A DNA stretch of 17,630 nucleotides from positions 1 to 17,630 of the forward strand of contig DCMX01000006.1 of the NCBI GenBank assembly GCA_002321855.1. The letters run 5' to 3'. Shown one piece after another: positions 8,323 through 14,939 of the stretch. The notes beneath the pieces are model-generated. The model searched no databases and was not told the DNA's origin. It saw only the letters and a program-made list of their open reading frames with translations. Position numbers and translations under genes: made by a program. The stretch's first letter is position 1; the number at the start of each line of letters is the position of its first letter. This stretch comes from Fidelibacterota bacterium UBA1611. Its GTDB lineage: Bacteria > Fidelibacterota > Marinisomatia > Marinisomatales > UBA1611.

Positions 8323-9043
8323 AATCACATTGCAATATGATGGATCAAATTATTGTGGTTGGCAGCTTCAAAAATCTGTACGAACTGTACAGTATTTTAT
8401 AGAAAAAGCTTTGATTAAGATTGCGGGATGTGATCATAGAATACCGGTTTATGGTGCAGGTCGCACCGATAAAGGTGTACATGCCAATGGTCAAGTGGCG
8501 CATTTTGACCTAGATACCCGATTACCAGATGATAAACTCTGTGACGCATTTAATGGAAATTTGCCCATAGACTGTAAGGTGTTGGCTGTTGAAAAAACTG
8601 TCCCTGATTTTGAAGCTCGATTTCATGCGGTTAAAAGGTGGTATCAATATCAGTGCTATACGGGCCAATCTTTGCTCTATAGAAATCAAGCTTGGATGGT
8701 GAAAGATCTGGATGTTGAAAAATTGAATAAAATGGCAAAATTGATTCTTGGTGAACATGATTTTCTATCTTTTAGTAAATATTGTGAAAGTGTAAATAGT
8801 ACAAAATCCACAATTTATCATTCTCAATGGGAATTCGATGGTGAGATGGTAATATATTCTATTGCAGGAAATAGATTTTTACATCACATGGTGCGGTACA
8901 TTGTAGGTACAATGGTGGAAACTGTGCGAGGAAATTGTGAGTATGATGATTTTATTTCGTTGTTGAAAAATCCTGCGAAAAATGTTCATATTTATCGGGC
9001 ACCCGCCTGTGGTTTGATTATGAAACGTGTTGATTATGAATAG
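8309..9043 (+). CDS. truA: tRNA pseudouridine(38-40) synthase TruA
   Basis: Converts uridines 38-40 in the tRNA anticodon arm to pseudouridine. The start is taken as TTG at 8309, giving MTRYKITLQYDGSNYCGWQ, the typical TruA N-terminus; a TTG at 8276 would add eleven residues that fit no TruA. The product is 244 residues. The catalytic aspartate is D54 in GRTDKGVHA (51-59), followed by QVAHFD. FEARFHAVKRWYQYQ at about 111-125 and the C-terminal NRFLHHMVRYIVGTMVE match the second conserved half. It overlaps the EcfT-like gene by 14 bases and htrA by 8, so it seems to be translated as part of this train although its function differs from its envelope neighbours. Confidence 0.95.
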   Translation: MTRYKITLQYDGSNYCGWQLQKSVRTVQYFIEKALIKIAGCDHRIPVYGAGRTDKGVHANGQVAHFDLDTRLPDDKLCDAFNGNLPIDCKVLAVEKTVPDFEARFHAVKRWYQYQCYTGQSLLYRNQAWMVKDLDVEKLNKMAKLILGEHDFLSFSKYCESVNSTKSTIYHSQWEFDGEMVIYSIAGNRFLHHMVRYIVGTMVETVRGNCEYDDFISLLKNPAKNVHIYRAPACGLIMKRVDYE

Positions 9044-10097
9044 AACAAAATTAGTAATATTACTTAATGTAATAATTGTTTTAGGTCCGAATTCTTCTCG
9101 GGGTTCGATTGATCGATCTCGCGAAACAGCAATTACTCAAGCAATTAAGAAAGTAGGTCCCGCTGTTGCTAGTATCAACGTTTTGCAAAAAATAAGCTTA
9201 TATCCAGCATCAGACCCAATCTTCCGGTACTTTTTTCCACCGGAGATATATCCGATGAAAAGTTCAGGTAGTGGCGTTGTAATTAGTCCTGATGGCTATG
9301 TGCTTACTAATACTCATGTTATTGAAAATGCATCTAATATAACTGTTACATTGTCAGGTGGTAATGAGTATGATGCAGACGTTGTTGGCGTAGATAAAAC
9401 GTCCGACCTTGCTCTACTAAAGCTGGAAGGCAAAAATTTTCCTTATGCAGATTTAGGCGATTCTGATGATTTAATTATTGGGGAATGGGTTATAGCCCTT
9501 GGAAATCCTTTTGAATTGTTCAGTATCAGCAATCAGCCAACTGCCAGTGTAGGGATTATTAGCGCAAATCATATGGATTTTGGTAGACAAAGTTCAGGTA
9601 CTGTATTGCAAAATATGATACAAACTGATGCGGCGATCAATCCTGGTAACTCTGGAGGGCCACTAGTTAATTCGGTTGGAGAAGTTATTGGTATAAACAC
9701 ATTCATTTTATCTGGATCTGGTCTTGGTTTTGCTATCCCTATCAATAATGCTAAACGCATTGCTAGCGAGTTAAAAAATACCGGTAGTGTGAATCGTGCT
9801 TATGTGACTGGGCTTTCTGTCAAGACGTTATCTAGGAGTGTGCTCAAATATCGTAATTTCCCATTCAGCAATGGTGTTATCGTTGATTTTGTTGAGGATG
9901 GAAGTGCAGCTCGGAAGGCTGGTCTATCCATTGACGATATAATTGTTTCTGCTAGTGGGATTAAAGTCAATTCTGCATCTGATATTCGCAAAGTGATTGC
10001 TGAGAGAGATCTAAGGTCTGGTGATATACTAATATTGAAGATTTATCGTCATGGTAAATACAAGCATTTGAAGCTTAAACTGGGTAGTCAAGATTGA
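9036..10097 (+). CDS. HtrA/Deg-type serine protease, single PDZ domain
   Basis: Periplasmic quality-control or signalling protease of the S1C family. From the ATG at 9036 the product is 353 residues; the GTG at 9027 is also possible but adds only three. Residues 1-23 form a signal peptide or membrane anchor. The trypsin-like domain holds the catalytic triad H94 (TNTHVIE), D124 (KTSDLALLKL) and S206 (NPGNSGGPL). One PDZ domain follows at about 250-350 (GVIVDFVEDGSAARKAGLSIDDII). A single PDZ and this length resemble DegS more than the two-PDZ DegP. Whether the leader is cleaved cannot be settled by eye. The stop overlaps the psd start as TTGA. Confidence 0.93.
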   Translation: MNRTKLVILLNVIIVLGPNSSRGSIDRSRETAITQAIKKVGPAVASINVLQKISLYPASDPIFRYFFPPEIYPMKSSGSGVVISPDGYVLTNTHVIENASNITVTLSGGNEYDADVVGVDKTSDLALLKLEGKNFPYADLGDSDDLIIGEWVIALGNPFELFSISNQPTASVGIISANHMDFGRQSSGTVLQNMIQTDAAINPGNSGGPLVNSVGEVIGINTFILSGSGLGFAIPINNAKRIASELKNTGSVNRAYVTGLSVKTLSRSVLKYRNFPFSNGVIVDFVEDGSAARKAGLSIDDIIVSASGIKVNSASDIRKVIAERDLRSGDILILKIYRHGKYKHLKLKLGSQD

Positions 10098-10732
10098 GAA
10101 TTGCACCAGAAGGGTATCTTTTCATCTTTCCTCTGCTTATTGCAGCCACAGCAACATTGTGTGGTGCTTGGCTATTGGGTACGAGTATGTCTCTGGGAAT
10201 TATTATTACTGTAATCTTAATATTCTGTTTACATTTCTTTCGTGATCCAGTTCGTCAATGTTCAGCAGATGAAAGGTCTATCGTTTCACCTGCTGATGGT
10301 AAAGTGATTAGTATAAAAGAGGTAAATGATAATGACATAGGCCCAGAGTCAATATCAATCTCTATTTTCCTAAATGTATTTAATGTGCATACTAATCGTA
10401 TGCCAGTAACAGGTCGATTTCAAAGTGTACAGCATAGGCCTGGGAAATTCATAGCTGCATTTGATCATATGGCATCAGATCTTAATGAACAAACGGAAAT
10501 GCTAATAGATACCAAGTTCGGCCGTGTAAAAATGAAACAAATCGCCGGGCTCATCGCCCGTCGGATATTATGTTATGCAAAAAAAAATCTTCATATGAAA
10601 AAAGGGGATCGATTAGGTTTTATACGATTTGGTTCTAGAACAGACGTTATTGTACCAAAAAGTGTAACTTTGCACGTTGAATTAGGCCAAAAAGTCACAG
10701 GAACTGAAACAATTATTGGTACTTTTAAATGA
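10094..10732 (+). CDS. psd: Phosphatidylserine decarboxylase, short form
   Basis: Converts phosphatidylserine to phosphatidylethanolamine at the inner membrane, using a pyruvoyl group made by self-cleavage. It has 212 residues, the short (type II-like) form. Two hydrophobic segments (about 8-50) precede the catalytic domain. The likely D-H-S residues are D68 in SPADGK, H99 in FNVHTNRMPV and S181. Cleavage is expected between G180 and S181 in IRFGSRTD, giving a C-terminal alpha chain that starts with the pyruvoyl. The TTG start overlaps the htrA stop (TTGA), and the ATGA at the 3' end overlaps pssA, so decarboxylase and synthase are coupled. Some short-form members act on archaetidylserine; in this bacterial context the phosphatidylserine role is likely. 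An A9 run lies inside at 10579-10587. Confidence 0.93.
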   Translation: MRIAPEGYLFIFPLLIAATATLCGAWLLGTSMSLGIIITVILIFCLHFFRDPVRQCSADERSIVSPADGKVISIKEVNDNDIGPESISISIFLNVFNVHTNRMPVTGRFQSVQHRPGKFIAAFDHMASDLNEQTEMLIDTKFGRVKMKQIAGLIARRILCYAKKNLHMKKGDRLGFIRFGSRTDVIVPKSVTLHVELGQKVTGTETIIGTFK

Positions 10733-11505
10733 AAGACCGCACTTATAAAAGAAAACTAAATAAACAATTTTTCCCAAATATTTTAACTATATTAAATATG
10801 TTCCTGGGTTTTATAGCCATTGTTCTCATTATGCAAGGAGAATATTATAATGCCGGGGTCTTGGTCCTGTTGGCTGGGTTAATGGACATTTTTGATGGAA
10901 AGATTGCACGTATTCTTGGTATCTCGTCAAAATTCGGATTAGAATTTGATTCGCTGGCTGACACTGTGTCTTTCTGTGTTGTACCATCGGTTCTGGTTTA
11001 TGCACTATATGTAGACGGATTATCCCCATTACTGAGTGTGAGCTTTAGTTTTATTCCGTTGGTTTTTGGCACAATAAGACTGGCAAAGTATAATCTTGAT
11101 GCGTCTGACGATAACACTAAAAATTATTTTGTTGGTCTTTCCACCCCAATCGCTGCAATAACCCTTTTTTCTTATATGCTATTTAATAACCAGATTTGGG
11201 GAGACGAACAATATGGTGACCCTAGAACTGCCTTAATTCTGGTTGTTTTACTGGGTTTACTTATGGTTAGTAACATACATTTTCCGAAAGCACCACTAAT
11301 CACGTTTAGGTCTGGCATCACAAATTCCCTTCTTTTATTGGCATTTATTTTTTGTGCAGTAGCACTCGTAATTTGGAAAGGTTTTGTATTGTTGCCAATA
11401 TGTATGACGTATATTATATGGAATATCGTATTATGGATGATAAAGTCCCATCATCAAGCAATTAAGCCGGGCCATGTAGACAAGACAAATTATTTGAGGG
11501 ATTAA
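10729..11505 (+). CDS. pssA: CDP-diacylglycerol--serine O-phosphatidyltransferase
   Basis: Makes phosphatidylserine from CDP-diacylglycerol and serine, the step before Psd. The 258-residue protein is an integral membrane CDP-alcohol phosphatidyltransferase with about six to eight hydrophobic helices. The signature DxxDGxxAR(8x)GxxxDxxxD is complete: D53, D56, G57, A60, R61, G70, D74 and D78. The N-terminus (FFPNILTILNMFLGFIAI) is typical of the bacterial type II synthase. Substrate assignment relies on that N-terminus and on coupling to psd through the ATGA overlap; by motif alone it could be another CDP-alcohol transferase. The stop and next start share an A (TAATG). Confidence 0.93.
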   Translation: MKDRTYKRKLNKQFFPNILTILNMFLGFIAIVLIMQGEYYNAGVLVLLAGLMDIFDGKIARILGISSKFGLEFDSLADTVSFCVVPSVLVYALYVDGLSPLLSVSFSFIPLVFGTIRLAKYNLDASDDNTKNYFVGLSTPIAAITLFSYMLFNNQIWGDEQYGDPRTALILVVLLGLLMVSNIHFPKAPLITFRSGITNSLLLLAFIFCAVALVIWKGFVLLPICMTYIIWNIVLWMIKSHHQAIKPGHVDKTNYLRD

Positions 11506-11792
11506 TGAATAAGCGGACTGTAGCGCTTATTGTTCTAGGTGTCTTTGTTGGCGCGATCATTGGTGGCGTTATTGGGGAACTGTTTGGCTGGATATTGCCG
11601 CAGGGTGTAGTTAAGGAATTCTTCCTTACTCCCCTATCATTCGATGTAGGGGGGCTGGCTGGAAATGAGACTGGAGTGATTATATTGGATTTAAAAATAA
11701 TAACCTTGAAATTTGGTCTGGCAATGAAGTTCAATTTTACAAGTGTTATTGGTATTGCGGTGGCATATTATATTTTAAGGTATTTTCGCTAA
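11505..11792 (+). CDS. DUF4321 family small membrane protein
   Basis: Function unknown. The 95-residue protein has two membrane helices, at about 7-28 (glycine-rich, VGAIIGGVIGELFGWILPQG) and about 76-92, separated by a loop with LDLKIITLKFGLAMKFN at 61-77. The pattern of a GxxxG-rich first helix, ELFGxxLP, then a LxxxxLxFGxxxxxNxxSVxGI second half fits DUF4321, which I recall from Gram-positive and other bacteria. The ATG at 11505 overlaps pssA by one base. It lies between phospholipid synthesis and tatA, suggesting a membrane role, which is inference. Confidence 0.75.
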   Translation: MNKRTVALIVLGVFVGAIIGGVIGELFGWILPQGVVKEFFLTPLSFDVGGLAGNETGVIILDLKIITLKFGLAMKFNFTSVIGIAVAYYILRYFR

Positions 11793-11800
11793 ATATAAAT

Positions 11801-11805
11801 GGAGG
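11801..11805 (+). promoter_or_regulatory. Shine-Dalgarno site of tatA
   Basis: GGAGG lies five bases before the ATG at 11811. An in-frame ATG at 11799 overlaps this site and so cannot use it. This decides the tatA start in favour of 11811. Confidence 0.75.
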
Positions 11806-11810
11806 TTGAT

Positions 11811-12062
11811 ATGCAACAGCCGCATGCAGTGTACGCATTTTTTAATTTAGGAACTGGGGAAATATTACTAATTCTACTTGTCGTTCTGCTACTCTTTGGT
11901 GCGAAACGACTTCCAGAACTTGCACGTGGACTAGGGAAAGGTATTAATGAGTTTCGCGATGCGGTCGATGATAGTAAAAAACAAATTATGGACGAAACAA
12001 AACGTGATAATATGGAAGATTCTAAACCTACTGAGAATGATAGCACAGAATCCGAAGAATAA
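11811..12062 (+). CDS. tatA: Sec-independent translocase subunit TatA/TatE
   Basis: Pore-forming subunit of the twin-arginine translocation system, which exports folded proteins. The product has 83 residues. A short N-terminal tail leads to the single membrane helix (about 15-29, EILLILLVVLLLFG), the conserved FGAKRLPELARGLGKG hinge and amphipathic helix at 28-43, and an acidic, disordered tail. This is the A/E type rather than TatB, judging by length and the FGxxxLP hinge. The ATG at 11811 has a strong GGAGG. It is the last gene before the 118-base gap. TatC is not in the window. Confidence 0.9.
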   Translation: MQQPHAVYAFFNLGTGEILLILLVVLLLFGAKRLPELARGLGKGINEFRDAVDDSKKQIMDETKRDNMEDSKPTENDSTESEE

Positions 12063-12078
12063 GCTTCTTTACCTTATA

Positions 12079-12104
12079 GATAATTATAGCATTATCAAGA
12101 TTTT
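12079..12104 (+). terminator. Weak candidate terminator after tatA
   Basis: A perfect 6-base inverted repeat, GATAAT / ATTATC, with a six-base spacer is followed a few bases later by a run of five T. The stem is almost entirely A-T, so this could be chance in AT-rich DNA. It is the only terminator-like element after tatA. Confidence 0.25.
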
Positions 12105-12118
12105 TGAATAAATGAAAC

Positions 12119-12163
12119 AATTCTTGGATTTAATCGTTCATAGAACATTTAAACCAAGGAATT
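12119..12163 (+). promoter_or_regulatory. Long bulged stem-loop in the bat operon leader
   Basis: The two arms, AATTCTTGGATTTAA at 12119-12133 and TTTAAACCAAGGAATT at 12148-12163, pair over 14 base pairs with single-base bulges at A12128 and G12158. They are capped by GTTC-ATA-GAAC (12136-12146), which adds four more pairs after a two-base mismatch. It ends 17 bases before the batA ATG, next to a weak AAAGG (12164-12168). No T-run follows on the plus strand, so it is not a standard terminator for upstream genes. It may be an operator or a 5'-UTR structure affecting batA translation. A loose -35/-10 pair (TTGAAT at 12104 and TTTAAT at 12129, 19-base spacer) overlaps it but is weak. Confidence 0.45.
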
Positions 12164-12180
12164 AAAGGTTCTTTATCCAA

Positions 12181-13149
12181 ATGGAATTCCAACAGCCATG
12201 GTATTTGATCTTGTTAATTTTAATCCCTGGATTATTATTCTGGTATAAACAGTTTGGTCAATTCCGCGAGGGTACCATTCTATTCTCATCAAAATTATTC
12301 TTTTCTGAAGCTCTGATGAAAAGAGGTCGTCGCCGTGCTAATCTTTTGCTTGCTATTCATTTAATCATTCTTTGTTTGGTTATCACAGCGCTGGCAAGAC
12401 CACAATTGGTTGATCATTTGCAAAAGAATACCGTGGATGTGATTGATATGGTTTTAGTTATAGACATCAGTAGTAGCATGCTTGCGGATGATTTTCCCCC
12501 AAACCGTCTGGAGGTTGTCAAGCGGACAGCTAATGATTTCATATCTAGCCGTAATGGTGACCGTGTTGGATTGATTGTATTTGCTGGACAATCCTTTATC
12601 CAATGTCCACTTACCATTGATTTAGATGTTCTTCGAGATTTGTTAAATGAAGTTACAATTGTTTCTACTGATTATGATGGAACTGCTATCGGACTGGCTA
12701 TTGCAAATGCTACTAACCGGTTGCGCAATAGTGAAGCGGAAAGTAAGGTTATGATTCTTTTATCAGATGGTAGTAATAATTCTGGCGAAATTGAACCTGC
12801 TACAGCGGCAGACCTTGCGGCAGAATTTGATATACGTATTTACACTATTGGAGCCGGGACAAATCAGTCTTACACTCGAATACCAGGCAGAGGTTTAATT
12901 CGTAATGAGATTGATGAAGACACACTGGTGGAAATTGCCCAGAAAACGGGGGGTAAATATTTCAGGGCCACCGATGAAACTGCGTTATCTGCTATCTATA
13001 ATGAAATTGACCAATTAGAACGTTCTGAGATTGAGGTAAAAGAATTTACACGTCACCGAGAGATCTATGGTTGGTTTCTTATACCTGCGTTTTTTGCCGG
13101 TCTTGGAATGGAAACTTTTAGAAACATTAATTCCCGATATAGAGCATAA
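12181..13149 (+). CDS. batA: BatA: membrane-anchored von Willebrand factor A protein
   Basis: First protein of the Bat (Bacteroides aerotolerance) set, an inner-membrane VWA protein thought to work in a periplasmic complex with BatB-E. The product is 322 residues. Two N-terminal hydrophobic helices (about 7-22 and 55-72) are followed by a VWA domain (about 88-285) and a C-terminal membrane helix (about 300-314). The metal-ion-dependent adhesion site is complete: DISSS (D95, S97, S99), T168 in DGTAIG and D196 in LSDGSNN. ALARPQ just before the VWA domain is typical of BatA/B. It starts after the 118-base gap with only a weak AAAGG upstream and overlaps batB as TAATG. No moxR or DUF58 gene precedes it, unlike many bat loci. 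Confidence 0.9.
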   Translation: MEFQQPWYLILLILIPGLLFWYKQFGQFREGTILFSSKLFFSEALMKRGRRRANLLLAIHLIILCLVITALARPQLVDHLQKNTVDVIDMVLVIDISSSMLADDFPPNRLEVVKRTANDFISSRNGDRVGLIVFAGQSFIQCPLTIDLDVLRDLLNEVTIVSTDYDGTAIGLAIANATNRLRNSEAESKVMILLSDGSNNSGEIEPATAADLAAEFDIRIYTIGAGTNQSYTRIPGRGLIRNEIDEDTLVEIAQKTGGKYFRATDETALSAIYNEIDQLERSEIEVKEFTRHREIYGWFLIPAFFAGLGMETFRNINSRYRA

Positions 13150-14156
13150 TGGCATTTCGTTACATTTGGGTCCTTGGTTTTTTTGTATTGATAATAATCC
13201 TTTGGGCTTTTAATAGAATAGGAGAGAGATCATCAAGGGGTTTTTTCTCGAACACATCTGATAATGTTCAAGCTGTGATCTTGGCTCGATTGGATTTGAA
13301 TAAAAAACAATGGCAATCCCGATTATTTTTCTTGGGACTATCGTTCCTAATCTTAGCAGCTTCCGGACCACAGATTGGTACACGTGTTCGTCCTGTGGAA
13401 CGCAAAGGGGTTGATCTTGTTATTGCTTTCGATACTTCAACCAGTATGGATGCCGAAGATGTTAAACCATCCAGATTAGCTAAAGCTAAGTTCGAGATTG
13501 GGCAGCTAATCTCAAAGCTGAAGGGTGACCGGGTAGCAATCATTATTTTTGCTGGTACGAGCCACCTTTATTTGCCTTTGACCACAGACTATGAAGCGGC
13601 ACTACTTTTTCTAAATGGAATCGATACGGATATGATACCTACTCAGGGAACTGCCATTAGTGCTGCAATGGAAAACGCCATGATGGCCTTTACGCATGAG
13701 GATGATAAATACAAAGTCATGTTATTAATTTCTGATGGTGAAGACCACGAAGGCCAAGCTTTGGAGTTGGCCAATCAAGCTGTTAAAGCAGGACTTGAAA
13801 TATATACTGTAGGAGTAGGACTTGAGACTGGCAGTCTGATACCAGTAAGATCAACAGATGGTTCGCGCTCTGATTATAAACGTGACAATAAGGGTAAACT
13901 TATAACATCACTGATGAATCCATCAATTCTCAAAGATTTAGCAGCCGCTGGTAATGGAGAATACTTTCATTTTACGAATAACAAGGATACACATATAGAT
14001 ATTGCTAAATCTATTGAGTCAATGGAGAAACGCACCATTAGTTCACACGAATATTCAGAATATGAGGAACGTTATCAATTGGTAGCTTTCTTGGCTATAT
14101 TTTGCCTCGTAGGTAGTTTAATTATCCCAACACGATTAATAAATAAGAATCAGTGA
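13149..14156 (+). CDS. batB: BatB: membrane-anchored von Willebrand factor A protein
   Basis: Paralogue of BatA in the same operon; VWA proteins of this group are thought to pair through metal-dependent contacts. The product is 335 residues, with membrane helices at about 6-21 and 57-72, a VWA domain (about 88-290) and a C-terminal helix (about 311-328). MIDAS residues are D95, S97, S99 (DTSTS), T168 (QGTAIS) and D196 (ISDGEDH). These are the same residue numbers as in BatA, so the two share an almost gap-free layout to this point. BatB has a longer loop after DGEDH and the characteristic YKRDNKGKLITSLMN segment at about 238-252, which separates it from BatA. The ATG shares one base with the batA stop. 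Confidence 0.92.
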   Translation: MAFRYIWVLGFFVLIIILWAFNRIGERSSRGFFSNTSDNVQAVILARLDLNKKQWQSRLFFLGLSFLILAASGPQIGTRVRPVERKGVDLVIAFDTSTSMDAEDVKPSRLAKAKFEIGQLISKLKGDRVAIIIFAGTSHLYLPLTTDYEAALLFLNGIDTDMIPTQGTAISAAMENAMMAFTHEDDKYKVMLLISDGEDHEGQALELANQAVKAGLEIYTVGVGLETGSLIPVRSTDGSRSDYKRDNKGKLITSLMNPSILKDLAAAGNGEYFHFTNNKDTHIDIAKSIESMEKRTISSHEYSEYEERYQLVAFLAIFCLVGSLIIPTRLINKNQ

Positions 14157-14165
14157 AATAATAAT

Positions 14166-14939
14166 ATGAGACTTCGAATATTTTTCATGTTAGTTTTATT
14201 TTTTAGCGTATCTCTTGCCCAGGATAGAGGCCAGAAGCTTTACCAAGAACAGAAATATGACGAAGCCCGCGCCCATTATGATTTGATTCTATCCAAGCGT
14301 GAGAATGATAGGGCTGCACATTTTGGTCGAGGTGTATCAGCATATTTCCAGGATGAAAAGGAAACTGCCTTTCAGAGTTTTAAACAAGCACTATCCACAA
14401 AAGATAGCATGCTTCAATCAAAGACATTATATAACATCGGAAATATGTTGTATGAGCAACAGAAAATGGATGAAAGTTTGGCATTTTATAAAAAAGCAAT
14501 GATACTTGAACCCTCTGATCATGATGCTAAGATAAATTATGAATTAATAAAAAGACAGATGAGAAAGCAGGAGGAACAGGAACAAAACCAGGAAAAGAAT
14601 CAGGACTCTAATAAAAATGATCAAAATGATGATAACCAAAACAAAAAACAGGGCAATCAAAAGTCAGAAGATCAACAGAAGTCGGAAAATCATCCTTCAG
14701 AGGAAGAAAATAAAGACCAGGATGATACTCAGCAATCAAGATCCGCTAAGGGGGAGCAGGACCAGAAGAAAGAATCTGAAAAGAGGTCTATCCAAAATCA
14801 AGAAACCGAACCTCAACACAAATCTGATCGGCAACTCAATGCAGAGGCAATACTTAATGCGCTAAAGGATAATGAGAAAATAAATCAAAAACTGCAAATT
14901 GCCCGTTCTAAAGTTCTCAAGCTTGAAAAGGATTGGTGA
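14166..14939 (+). CDS. batC: BatC: exported TPR protein with low-complexity region
   Basis: Third member of the Bat set, predicted periplasmic. The product is 257 residues with a signal peptide likely cleaved after SLAQ (1-19). Three TPR-like repeats span about 20-119, including KTLYNIGNMLYEQQKMDESL. Residues 131-222 are a low-complexity tract of Q, N, K, E, D and S, surely disordered. A conserved C-terminal helix follows (AEAILNALKDNEKINQKLQ), closing with LEKDW, which recalls the EKDW ending of BatC proteins. No membrane helix is seen beyond the leader. It starts nine bases after batB without a visible Shine-Dalgarno and ends in a GTGA overlap with batD. Short ORFs within its low-complexity stretch are frame shadows. 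Confidence 0.85.
   Translation: MRLRIFFMLVLFFSVSLAQDRGQKLYQEQKYDEARAHYDLILSKRENDRAAHFGRGVSAYFQDEKETAFQSFKQALSTKDSMLQSKTLYNIGNMLYEQQKMDESLAFYKKAMILEPSDHDAKINYELIKRQMRKQEEQEQNQEKNQDSNKNDQNDDNQNKKQGNQKSEDQQKSENHPSEEENKDQDDTQQSRSAKGEQDQKKESEKRSIQNQETEPQHKSDRQLNAEAILNALKDNEKINQKLQIARSKVLKLEKDW

Noticed and set aside
12063..12180. A defined sigma-70-type or Bacteroidetes-type promoter for the bat operon
   Set aside because: Only loose matches with a 19-base spacer are present and they overlap the stem-loop; not strong enough for a separate promoter call.
14299..14865. Two plus-strand ORFs in another frame inside batC (14299-14502 and 14617-14865)
   Set aside because: They arise from the TPR and low-complexity coding of batC in a shifted frame; compositions are biased and no start signals are seen.
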